A stretch of 64,000 nucleotides of DNA. It comes from Hoplostethus atlanticus (taxonomy: Eukaryota > Chordata > Actinopteri > Trachichthyiformes > Trachichthyidae). Positions 47,305 through 57,756 of the stretch are shown one piece after another. A model generated the notes under the pieces. It saw nothing but the letters and a program-made list of their open reading frames with translations. It ran no database searches and was not told where the DNA came from. The translations under genes and the position numbers were made by a program. Within the stretch, counting starts at the first letter, position 1. The number at the start of each line of letters is the position of its first letter. Where the stretch lies: positions 1,860,001-1,924,000 of the forward strand of contig JAXDDX010000015.1 of NCBI GenBank assembly GCA_034670405.1. Direction: 5' to 3'.

Positions 47305-50300
47305 TTGTTTACATAACTCTAAAAGCCCTTTAATAAGAACCGATTAAGCAGTTTGGGGGTCAATTTGCCCTATAAACCACACCAATAATGCACGTTGTAT
47401 CAGAATATACATGATACACTGTATTGTTTGCATCTATTCTTTGTAAATTTCAGTAGTGCATATGATATTCATATATCAATAAATGTATAGTATTGAAATT
47501 GTGTCTAAATTACAATTGCGACCCGTATTGAAGTCACTTGCCAACTGTGTTCTTGTCATCATTGCAGGCCATTCAACCTGAGGTGCAGCTGAAACAAGGC
47601 TGAAGGCTGAAACAATAGAAGGAAAACATCCTATAGCTCTGGGGAAATCTTCCGGGAGTGGGGCGGGGCCCAGCTGGACTTACAGAGGACGGAATAACAG
47701 AGGACGGCGTATCAGATCGACTTGGTCGGAACATCCAGGTCACTGTGGCGCTGCTGCTGACCACTTCTGTGGACTTGAAGAAGCATTTAAGGATCCCCAC
47801 GGTGCCATTCTCCACGATCACTTCGGCCGGGGCATGTATGTCGACGGCAGATGTGGGTTTTGTACCTGTTGATAAAACGCGGGAGCAAAAGTGAGTTTCC
47901 TGAATCAGAATTCTGGAATCTGCAGATCAAACGATATGGTTTTTTAATACTGATATTTTTAGACTGAAGCCACTGATGGCTGAGATTTTTGTGGCCACGT
48001 TCAATGCCTTTTAGACACTACAGTAATTCATGTTTTTTAGCTTTTCAGCAGTGGTAAATGCAGTAAAAGTGCATTACTTAAACTTTTGATACAGTTGGTG
48101 GAATCCAATCAATTGGTTCTAAGGGCTTCCCATACACAACCAGCATAGATCCAACACATAATCAAATAAGCTGCATTATATCTCATGTGGACAACCCTAT
48201 CTTCTATCTTTATTTCCTTTTTATTTTTTTTATTTTTTTTTAAATAACAATATCAGCCCAGTATATTGGCAAAACTGACACATCACTAACACAAGTGGAA
48301 ACATCACACCAACATTGACTGCATGGTCAGCACTTCTTTCCAAGCGGTCACATGGTCTTTCCTCAGTTGTCAACTGCTCTTTATACAACTCATCAAATTT
48401 AATTTAAATTTACACAAATGCAATAAAAAACATAAAATTGTACATTAAAAATGCACAATTCTTCATGCACTTTACAAGTAGGGTGTTCTTTCTCTATAAA
48501 GCAACACACATTTCAAACCACAGTTGATTATGGATAATTAAATGGTTTATAAACATCTGTAATCTGTACTGGTAGATGCCTTGTAGAACCACTGCTGATG
48601 GTTGATCGCACTTTATGACCACGTTCCCTCTAGCTTTTTCTCTGCATGTAACCTTTGTTTGTTTGACTTGTCAAACACAATACAAACTAAAGGATTTATT
48701 TCCCTTGCATATCAAACCAAAACCAAAATGGCATTGCACTCGTTCACTTTTATCAGAGTGGTTGGCAATTGAACACATCTAGCAAGAGTCAAGTTACTCC
48801 GTCAGATTGGATGTGATGCATCAGGAGCAAAGCTCTCTTCTCCTGCACAGCTACAAGGCTCCTAACATCAATTCAGAAATCAGATCCAGGGGAATATCCT
48901 GCATTAGCATTATACAAAAAATAGCCAGCTGCAAAGGAGTCAGTAATCAGCTATATGACCAGCAGCCAGTGTTTGTTGAAAACACTAAAGGGTTGGGGGA
49001 TGAGCACCCTGCTCAACCTTGACAAAAGGTGTTAAGGGAAGGAAGAGCGTTTCTCATCCACTTCCGTTTGAATTCCAGATTTTCCCAGCAAGGAATTCAA
49101 ACCAGAAACAGGACAATCACCAGTCCACTTCACCTTCAGCTTAATGGCACTCAATATTTCAAATGGGTGGACTTTGTAGCCACTCAGCAAATGAGTCTGA
49201 GAAGGTGTATGACATGAAAAGGGTGTGTACTACTGCATTTTCTGTGATATCTAATTTTCAGGGCTATGATTTTTTTTTTTGCTCTAGGCTGGGTGTAGTC
49301 TTTAGGCTGTTGAGTTTCAGCCAGTAGTGACAATTATATGAACGATCATCTACTGGATCTTTAATCCACTCTATCAAATCTGGTGCACATCCTTAGTCAA
49401 AATGAGAGAAAAATTAGTTAGCCCTGTGCTAATTCTGCAATTGATGAGTGCAAGAAATGCACATCTTTTCTATGGTTGACACAGTTTGTTTGTGTGATTT
49501 TTTACTATTGCAATTTTATTAAGTGCTGCTAGCCATTAGTAGTATACAACACATACAACATTTGAAGTCGTTACTGGGCTTATTGCATCAGTGTTGTGGG
49601 CATGGCAAGTCAGTGCAACCTGGCACTAAAGACCAATTCTGAGCAACAAGTATGTGTGTTTAATACTGTTGTTACTTATTTCCGTGGATAACGATATATC
49701 TCAGTCTCTTTACTATCCGCATTAGCAAGATGTTAGCTAACGAGCACATACTGATCCGAGTGATATTGTTATCTACGTTGCAAAAGCTCGCGTTTGCCAG
49801 GTAGCCAACACTCGAGCTAACTGTTACCTACAACACGGAAGCGTTAGCGTTACATATCAGTAGTATCTTAACTAGGTAACATTGAGTTACGGGTAAAATA
49901 AAACAAACAAATAGTGTTGTTCGTTGTAATGAACAAACGTCAACCTGTGTATGTGGTTAGCTTACCAAGCTAACGTTAACGTTACTCACTAGTCTCGATA
50001 GACACCGGAGGAACTAACGCCAAACTCCATTCAATATTCGGACAGTTTAGTGGCCTCGATTCTCGGCAAACGTGGTAGAAAATGATTTATAATTCGGCAT
50101 ACACCAAGTACACCCAGCAACTCTGAATTCGATAAAATCTCAACTTGTGCAGTTGGTTCGTGTGTTGTTCCCACCACCACCCTCCACCAAAATACACTGC
50201 GAAGGGCGGTAGCGAACAGTGTGAACAAATTCTTGTTGGGATTTTAAAGAAATAAAATACTGCTTGGTGGATTACCTCTGTGCCGAATTTTCCGGAAGAC

Positions 50301-50612
50301 CGTAACAATTCATAAAATGTCTTAAGTCATGTGCTATCAGGTATGTACCTCTGCCGATAAGCAAGGGCACATGAAATTGCATGAGCTTTGAATACAATAC
50401 AGTTTAGCATCTCTCCGTACAAGAGATGTGAGATAACGTTAACATTAGCTAGCTAACCTGACACCCAACCTAACAGATTAGCCCAAAAATAAACATTTCA
50501 AAATGGGAAATATTGCCTAGCTTGGGGTACAATACTCACCGAATACAACACATAACGTGAATCCACTCAGTAAAACACAATTGTAAATGGTATTTAACCA
50601 TTTTGGCTCCAT
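39698..50612 (-). CDS. mpzl1: Myelin protein zero-like 1, ITIM-bearing Ig-domain receptor
   Basis: MPZL1 (PZR) is a single-pass glycoprotein whose two cytoplasmic ITIMs recruit the phosphatase SHP-2. Exons on the minus strand: 50540-50612 (signal peptide), 47684-47865 and 45304-45511 (V-type Ig domain), 44717-44846 (transmembrane), 41205-41270 and 39698-39799 (tail with both ITIMs). Ig cysteines are seen in ILKCFF and WFCDVKNPPD. The human pattern GDLDKKDASI is matched by GDLNKKDASI. The C-terminus has VIYAQL and VVYADIRKN exactly as in human, which separates MPZL1 from MPZ, MPZL2 and MPZL3. Phases require one further exon of 3n+1 nt between the transmembrane exon and 41270; human has a 40-nt exon there. 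A weak 43-nt candidate at 41866-41908 would give 267 aa against 269 in human. Confidence 0.92.
40140..40205 (+). repeat. Repeat fragment (AGCCAATCAGGAGCCTGTTT)
   Basis: The inverse of this segment recurs at 63930-64000 with the same following block GTTTTGCTTTGATT. Family unknown. Confidence 0.5.
41205..41270 (-). CDS. mpzl1: mpzl1 cytoplasmic exon
   Basis: Acceptor CACAG and donor GTAGGA; 22 codons in phase 0. PRKKVESSLEGSRCSSPSGP is followed by VQ, parallel to human APRKSPSDTEGLVKSLPSGS and HQ. It is shorter than the usual ORF threshold and was found from homology. Confidence 0.85.
41866..41908 (-). CDS. mpzl1: Possible small mpzl1 exon (uncertain)
   Basis: A 43-nt segment ends at a consensus donor (CCCAG then GTAAGT) and has both phases needed to join exon 4 to 41270. 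However, its upstream polypyrimidine tract is poor, and in the required frame the peptide does not resemble the human CSTSESLSPVKQA exon. A neighbouring frame gives DSLSGVK, which resembles ESLSPVK but is out of phase. It may be the exon, or the real exon may lie elsewhere in 41.3-44.7 kb. Confidence 0.25.
43327..43720. repeat. hAT-like repeat (GGGGTGGGAATC...AGAATCGATTTG)
   Basis: Starts with AGCAGGGGTGGGAATCTTTG and has AATCGAT-type blocks at the other end. It resembles short hAT derivatives common in fish. The right end and target duplication are not clear. It lies in an mpzl1 intron. Confidence 0.4.
44717..44846 (-). CDS. mpzl1: mpzl1 exon 4 (transmembrane)
   Basis: Acceptor TCCAG and donor GTAGGT. 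It encodes ESLPQNNTAVIIGAVCGAVI, then GVILIGIVTCLIIKRHH and DYEG. The helix is followed by basic residues. DYEG aligns with human DYTG at the same exon edge. Confidence 0.93.
45304..45511 (-). CDS. mpzl1: mpzl1 exon 3 (Ig domain, second half)
   Basis: Acceptor TGTAG and donor GTGAGG. It encodes IFYFSNGKGFPGPEFKERVQ, then GDLNKKDASIQLSQAQFSDN and GTWFCDVKNPPDISG. The second Ig cysteine sits in the DNGTxxCDVKNPPD signature of the MPZ family. Confidence 0.95.
46168..46240 (+). repeat. Short retroposon tail
   Basis: TTTATTTATTTAACCTTTAG is followed by AACCAGGTGGCCACATTGAG and AGACCTGGCC. It is the inverse of the copy at 19408-19482. Confidence 0.5.
47267..47304 (+). repeat. TAA microsatellite
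   Basis: About twelve TAA units in an mpzl1 intron. Confidence 0.9.
47684..47865 (-). CDS. mpzl1: mpzl1 exon 2 (Ig domain, first half)
   Basis: Acceptor AACAG and donor GTAAGT. It encodes DIHAPAEVIVENGTVGILKC, then FFKSTEVVSSSATVTWMFRP, matching human KEIFVANGTQGKLTCKFKST. It contains the first Ig cysteine and the core Trp. Confidence 0.93.
47930..48285 (+). repeat. Copy of the dispersed GATATGG repeat (degraded)
   Basis: Has ACGATATGGTTTTTTAATAC, GATATTTTTAGACTGAAGCC and an AGTATATTGGCAAAAC end. The CTGAAACAGC centre is lost or replaced. It lies in an mpzl1 intron. Confidence 0.5.
50540..50612 (-). CDS. mpzl1: mpzl1 exon 1 (signal peptide)
   Basis: ATG at 50610-50612, then 24 codons and one base before donor GTGAGT. 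MEPKWLNTIYNCVLLSGFTL is followed by CVVF, a plausible signal sequence. The phase fits the next exon exactly. Confidence 0.85.
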
Positions 50613-50780
50613 AATGTTGTAAACAGGAGTAGTTCCTTAGCTCTATTTCCTTTTTTCCACTCCACCAGCCAGGTCGCTCCTTCTTCATGGGAGTGTGATG
50701 CGGATGACTCAAGCGGACTGCTGCCCCCACAGGTCTAGTAGCGCTACTACTGGTTATTTACAGTGGTAGAAAACAATAGC
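50613..50780 (-). promoter_or_regulatory. Likely mpzl1 5' UTR and promoter region
   Basis: Placed by position only: it precedes the mpzl1 ATG and is more GC-rich than its surroundings. No TATA box was identified. Confidence 0.3.
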
Positions 50781-51659
50781 AAATCAGAAAACACAACAGT
50801 ACATCAGATAACACAATAGTAAAACAGAAAACACAACAGTAAATGTGAAAACCTGCTGTGTTTTCTGACTTGCTAATATGTTTTGCACTTCAGGGCCACT
50901 GTAGTTATTCCTTTTATCTACAGGTAGCTCAAATACTAAGCGCCATCTTACAGAAAGGGGGCTAATTCTCTCACTCCTCCTCCTAAACACTAAGGGTGCC
51001 TGAATGTTTCATTAGTAGTGGTTGGAAGACCGATTCTTTTAACTAAATCGATTCTTTCAGGCTTTCCAACATGACCAACATGTTTGACTCAGAACTGGTT
51101 CATTTGATTCACCTTTGTAAAAATGACAGTTTCATAGCAAACAGCACTTTGGGCTACCCCCGTCCCCCACCACCACCACGACTAATGAGGACCAGTACCA
51201 TCACAAAACAAGAAAAATACCCTACAGTATAAAACAATTCAATTGAAAAGAACAAAACCTTATACGCGCAAGCCAAGTAGCTGATAGTCTAATACGAGGT
51301 TAACTGAACCTAGGATAACTTACTTTTCTTTGCTGTTCCACCTAATGTTAGGTTTGGTTAAATATGTCAAGAATTCAAACTAATTTACAGCTGTAAAAAC
51401 TCAACTCGTTGGCAGAGTATGCTCAGCCCCATTCAGCAGCCAATGCAGGCTTGCTACCATGTCCATTCAATTGTTTCATGTAAAAAAACAAACAGGTTAA
51501 ATGTTCACTGAGTGGCATACAGAGCTGGTTCATAAGTTAACTGCTAGCCCACTGAATGAATGAATCACTCACATTTGTACTGTGCTTATGCACCTGAATG
51601 GTTTGTTAAGTCTGATCCAGCAATAGAGGTACTAACCCATATACTGGGGTTACCAATAA

Positions 51660-51860
51660 AAAGTTTGAATAACTCCATTGCATATCAGAGATCACAGTCC
51701 GATGAGGCCACAAGGACGGCATCATCTGCAAACAGCAGAGATGCCACCTCACACCCACCCAGAGCCTTTCATCCCAGAAACCTCCTGAGTAGGAGACAAC
51801 ACCCTATCCAGAAGTTTGGTTCGAGAGATGAGCCCACCTATATCAAGTTGATACTTCTCA
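51660..51860 (-). pseudogene. LINE reverse-transcriptase fragment
   Basis: The minus strand reads LLFADDAVLVASSDCDL around 51697-51740. The FADD core (51721-51732) is the metal-binding motif of non-LTR reverse transcriptase. A stop follows and upstream frames are broken, so this is a dead scrap. Confidence 0.7.
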
Positions 51861-51934
51861 ACATCCTGCAGCCGCTCTGGCTCCCTCACCCCCAGAGAGG
51901 TTATGTTCCCTGCTCCAACAGCCGGTTTCCATTA

Positions 51935-52065
51935 ACAGTGCAAACACAGTATTGTGCTGCTGGCCACTAAGCAGCTCGACAGGAGCAATTTGGCACCAAG
52001 TGCCTTGCTCATGGGCACGTTGACAGTAGTTGGTGAGGGAAAGTGTTACCTGCACTTTTTTACCC
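51935..52065 (+). repeat. LINE-tail-like repeat
   Basis: Contains AGTGCCTTGCTCATGGGCAC and GTTGACAGTAGTTGGTGAGG, the same type as 17945-18090. Confidence 0.5.
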
Positions 52066-52738
52066 AGATTTTCCCAAATTGCAATTGCATTGATGTCACT
52101 TAATCACAAAATTCTAATTCATCCAAACAAAAACGACTGCAAATATAAAAGATATTTTTTTTCTCTTTTCATTGGGTTAGGAAAAGCTATCAAGAATCAT
52201 ACTCATTTTTTACAGATGATTTTGAGCCAAAGAAAATAAAAAGTTTAAAAACATTCAAAGAAACACTAAAGGCTATACCAATTTAGTCTAATGATTAAAT
52301 GGTATTCAAACACAAAGATGCTTAGACGCCGTTCATAAACTGTCAGACTGGCAACACCCTCAGAGAGCTACCTTAAGATCTTACTTGAAATCCATTATTT
52401 TCATTATTCCTAACAAATCTTTCAATTTTATGGAGATGGTTGCGGCTGCAGCAATATCAGTATCATGTTTTAAAATTGTAAAACGGATTAATGCTTAATG
52501 TGACATTAAACACAAAAAGAGACAATTGCAATAGATTATCATGTGTTGATAAAAACTCAAGACATCAATTCAGTGGGCAGAACTTTATAGTAAATATTGT
52601 TTAAAAGTCACTGTATTCATCGTTCGGCGTGCTGCTCATGCCTATTTTTCACCTAATGGATAAAATTACAATTTCTGTGAAAGTTTCACCGTTTTTTGGT
52701 AAGTTTGAAAGGGAACAAGTAGTTTCACAGGTACGGAC

Positions 52739-53103
52739 TAGGGTTCGGCCGATATGGGTTTTGGATTGAAGTGGTCATCAGTTGATAATCAGTATCTTGA
52801 AACTTGACCATTTTAATGCCAAATAAATTGTAAAAATTTTAAGTATTCACTGGTTCCGCCACAATTGTATTCTTAGCAGGGTAGAAAATCTCTGAAACAG
52901 CATTTAGACCTTGGGATTATACAAGTCTCCATTGAAACCCGTGCTAATGAAATTCTGGTTTGAAGCTGGTTTAGTAGAGAAAGGCAGGAACCATCATCAT
53001 ATTGGGAGGTGGACAACACTGACTGCTGGACATCCAACTTAATAAAATAAAAGCCCAATATTGGTCTAATATATTGGCAAACCTATATATCAGTCCAACC
53101 CTA
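52739..53103 (+). mobile_element. hAT-type non-autonomous element, 365 bp
   Basis: TIRs TAGGGTTCGGCCGATAT and the inverse of ATATCAGTCCAACCCTA. The flanks GTACGGAC and GTACAAAC agree at 6 of 8 positions, consistent with an aged target duplication. Same family as 25723-26155. Confidence 0.8.
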
Positions 53104-53111
53104 GTACAAAC

Positions 53112-54970
53112 CAGATGTAAAACACTTTGAACATTATGACAAAAAAAAATGATTTGATTCAGTATGGAAGGATAAAGGCCATCTGTGAAAGCTCAAACCG
53201 TGCACTATGGAGTCATTGCACATCCCCAATAAGAGTCAAATGCCAGAATCATAGTGGACTGCAAACTATTGCAGTACAGTACCCCTCTGTTGGCTATGTT
53301 TACACTGTGATTTATTGAATACTTTTTTCACTCAGAAATGTATTGTCTAAGCTTTTGATACAAGGGCCGACAGTATGTGTGCAGCTTAACATGTGTTTTG
53401 AGGCTGTCAAGGGGCAGTTTACATTTGTAGTCACTGTAGTAAAAACAGACTTGTATTTTCAGTAATGATGGCTGAAGAAAACTCCAAAAAGCCTATTTCC
53501 CAGTCATCAAACTCTCATTAACAATGTCACTGGACATAAAATATGGATTAGACAAATTCTGGACATTGGTCATTATGCATGTCACCTGTATACAATTTAG
53601 CAGGTAGTACACAGTGTGAGCTTTCATACCATATGTGTGCGATTGCAGACTCTCTCTTGGCCAGTCATCATAAAGAGTGTTTATGATTCTTTATGAGAAT
53701 TTCCAAGGGGAAAATGTTAGCATGTTAATGCTATATGGGCAATAAGTAATTTGATACGTTATTGTAAATACACAGATATTAATTAAAGGGGCACAAAAAA
53801 TGTCACAAAAAATGTCAAAATATACCAAGCCGACACAATGAGGCCTGCTGGAGAAAATAATGTCCAGAATCACATTGTTAATTAAGCCCACTGTAAGACG
53901 TCTACACCAATTCTCAGGATGGGGCCGAACACATCCAGTCAGTCCATCATACAAGCCAAAGACATACAATTTTCTCTCAGTGCAACTTGGACCGGCTTGC
54001 CCACACATCCACCTCACAATACATTGCATGAATCCATGATAAATATCAACTCAAGACATCTGCAGTACAGACATATGCAAACCCATGTGGAAGTGTAATA
54101 CATGCAAAGAATCGGTGATCGGCATCAATATGTCCTTAAATCATACAATGTTGTCGTATGTGTATATATATTGCGTGCTGTCCCGAAGCACGTTGACCAA
54201 AGAACCGTTGCCTGCATGGAATATTTTTTTTCTTTTTACAACCAGGAGGAAAAATTTGTATTCATGCTCTCGTTTTCCCGAAAACCAAATAAGCTGAGTG
54301 CAGAGCATAAAACCACACCACCTAAATCCAAAAGGAGACCTTGACTACCAACAGTTGAAAAGGTTTTAAATCAGTAAAGTGCAAATACTTTGAAAGTCTG
54401 AACACATCTTTAGAAAAGAAAAGAAAAACAAACAAGTGGGGGTTCTCAAAGTCTCAACCGTTGCCATACAAAGTGAAAAAAAGTGCATCCCATTGCTGAT
54501 GCAGCTCCTCCGGTGCCGTTGTGACCATTGCTTGTTATGTTTCACTGTATTTTCCCGTTTCCTGTGTGTTATAATAATCAATATTACACCATTACTCTAT
54601 TAAGACTCAAAATCCTACCTGTGTGTGCTCATTTATTTGTCAAAATGATAAAGGACTGGGGTGCAATGATGGCCTGAAGGTTAAAAAGTGGGCTTGTAGC
54701 AACTGAATAACTTGTCAAAATGGAAATAAATTGCCAGGTAGTGTAGTAAGATCTTCAGACTGATATTGTAGGAATTTAAAAAGTTACACCCCTTACAAGT
54801 GCCGGTTAATGTAATCATGTACGTTATTAGAGAGAAAAAAAAAAGAAGAAAAAAAGTGTCCTTGAGCAAAGCATTGAATTCTGATAGGACTTGTTTTAGA
54901 TGCCTTTGTTGCCCCTGGTGCTAGGTCTGTACGGGTCTTCTGTCAGCTGTGGACTTGACAGATCCTTCTC
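53112..54970. other. Intergenic, nothing recognised
   Basis: AT-rich sequence between the hAT element and the rabep1 3' end. Short open frames only, none resembling a known protein. Confidence 0.55.
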
Positions 54971-56010
54971 TTTATTGAAGCGTCTGGTGTCAGTGTTGTG
55001 ATATGGCGGTGTTGGAAGTCGCTGGCTATCGTAACACGAGAGAAGTAGCATTACGTTTAAAAAAGGCCTGATCGTTTGGGCAATCCAAAGGCTAGGATGA
55101 CTAGACTCCAGTGCTACTTCAACGATCGATTATATTTCATTTACACTCACATGCTGAGACCCTGTCATTTTGTTCAACACAACCACCCATTTCCTTACCA
55201 GTGGTACAGCCCTGATTAACTAGCGTGTTTCAATGGATTCCTAAACGATCAAGAAATAAAACCCACAACTTGACAAACATGACTAATGTTTCTTCCATAC
55301 ATTTCCAGAAAGGTTCCTGTCGGCAGCTAAGAGCAAGGGTAAAGTAGGATGCAGTAATAGATGCTTGAGAGATGGAGGGTATTGCTCACAATGTGTTACG
55401 TTCTTTTTTTTTTTTTTTTTTCCCCTTCATCGATTCTTTGTCATAGGTCCCACGGGGTGAAATGACCAAAACAAGTCGGAAAATGTCACAGGAAAAACAG
55501 CCTGAAGAAAAAAAAACAGACAACAAAACACATGGAAAGAAACAAGTGAGCGGAACAAATTAGCGATTACCGACTGCTTGCAGAAAAGAGAAGGTATGCA
55601 TCCAATTGTTTCTATTTACCTGGGAAGAGAGGTTGCAGATGAAAAGTGCTTGAGAAGACAACAAACTCCTTTTTTGGTTGAGCTAATACACACAGTCATA
55701 TCTACAGTAGAAACAAAAGATAGACAGACACACAGGAAGAAGGACTCCCACTCCCTCCGCCATAGACAGCCATCAAGTTATTTACAGTTTTCTTAGTAGT
55801 GTTCTTCTTCATTATTCTAGCCGTGGTGCGTTCATAGAGTCTTAATGTACAGAAAAGGCCATGAGCTCCTCGAGTCTCGCCTGTCCTTTTCCCTCCAAAC
55901 GCTTCCACTGTGTGTTATGGGGAGGAGTGGCTCGGGAAGGGGGTCGGGTAATGTTACTGGGCCAGTGAGATAGAAAGGGGAGGACTGGGAGCAGTTTTCA
56001 TTCAACGGTA
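54971..56010 (-). other. rabep1: Probable rabep1 3' UTR
   Basis: The noncoding sequence after the stop runs to a possible AATAAA on the minus strand at 54971-54976; another candidate is at 54632-54637. The extent is inferred, not shown. Confidence 0.35.
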
Positions 56011-56112
56011 TCATGTCTCTGGAAGCTGGTTGATGTCAGTCAAGTTGGTGTCGTTGAGGATGACTCGGATGCGATCCAAGGAGTCTGCCTGTCGTATTCG
56101 CTCCAACTGTAC
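56011..56112 (-). CDS. rabep1: rabep1 terminal exon
   Basis: Acceptor CCCAG; 33 codons and the TGA stop at 56011-56013. VQLERIRQADSLDRIRVILN, then DTNLTDINQLPET, is virtually the human C-terminus. Confidence 0.96.
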   Translation of the reverse strand, partial: VQLERIRQADSLDRIRVILNDTNLTDINQLPET

Positions 56113-57662
56113 CTGGGGACATGGACAAAGATCGATCGATTTAATGAATTCATCTCGTTAGGACAACTGGACACACACAGACTGAGCTGCATTGCGTCAC
56201 TGAGTAGTTTACAACCCCCATTTAAATGTAACGTTTGCTGGATTTTCTCTAAATGCACAACTGTGGAATCATCTGTGATAAAAGACGTCCTCTACATGTT
56301 CTCTGGACCAAATGTTCTAATGTTAACTCACCAGCCTAATGAAGCTCTAATGCTTGGGAACTAACTGGACCAAATGAAAGCATGAAGCAGATCCCGAGGG
56401 GTCCTCATTTGGTGAGATTTTCCCCCCCCGCGGTTACGATTTTTAGGACGGGGAAAATCAAATTAGTATTTTATAATTTATAAGGTTTTACTTGTGTTTT
56501 TCACAACATTTCTTTTGGTCCTGTAAAGAAAACGTGGTGGAAAAAAGTATGTAGGGGCCTAGATTACATGCTGTAGCTTTTTAAAACGCAATGTAACTGA
56601 TCGATGCTGCAACACTCCTGTTCCTGCTTTATTGACGTTTGCTTGTGTTGCACTGAAAGCCCAAGTCTTAACTCACCACTTCTTTGTGGATTGTAAGTGA
56701 CAATTATATTTTAAACCCCTACTAGTTTAATATGAAGCAACCTGCCACCAAGCTAAACATGTTTCAAATTTGTTTATTTTATTACCATGACCCGAGCATA
56801 AAAGGATGGATGGTGATCTTGAAGATGCTGTAGCAAGTTAAATGCGTTTGACCCTTTTCAGCGCCATGTTTTGCAGATTGGATTCTTTGTCAGTCTTCAA
56901 CAACCACCTCATTTTTGACATATCCAAAATGCTCCCACACTGCTGATTTGAAAGATTTGTTTTTTTGGTAGATCTCAGGCTGGGATGTTCTCTCCTCTCT
57001 ATGCTAATGTAGCCCACACAAACAACGCAGTTCGTTCTCCTAAAAAGTTTTGACAGGTGCATTCTCGTGCGACCGCAAGGCTGCATTCACAGATTATAAA
57101 ACCGTAGACATGGATAGCAAAGCTGCTAAAATGCTTATGGTTAGAAGCGTGGTGTTTACTGAATGTGGGGAGAGTGTCTTGTTCAACCAAAAATCTCAGC
57201 TGGTTTTCCCAGCTGGTGCATGGACTAGTAGAGTAAGTAAAAGCCACTACTGCCAGGCTGACAGAGACAACACTGGTAGGCCTAGTAAAATGTGTAGTGG
57301 CAGATATGATTGCTATAGATGCAGTGCTAAAGTTAAATATAGAAATGAGAATGATTCTGTCAAGGTTGACCGTTATTCATCAGTGTCATTCTCCTGGTCC
57401 TGACATCTTGTGCATGTCCCTCCCAGATACTTTGTTCAGATAATATTTGACAATTAATCGAAGATTAGCCCCTACTGATGTAAAACAACCATATTCTCTT
57501 TGATTTTAAACATCCTCCATGTATGCCTCCTTACCTGTAGGGTCTGAGAAAGCTTGACAAAGTCCTTCTGAACCTGCTCACTGACATCCAGCTCAGTCTG
57601 CAGCCGCTGGGCTTTGTCCTTCTCATCCAGGACCTGAATCCCTAGTGCACTCTGCAGCAGTA

Positions 57663-57756
<94 letters not shown>

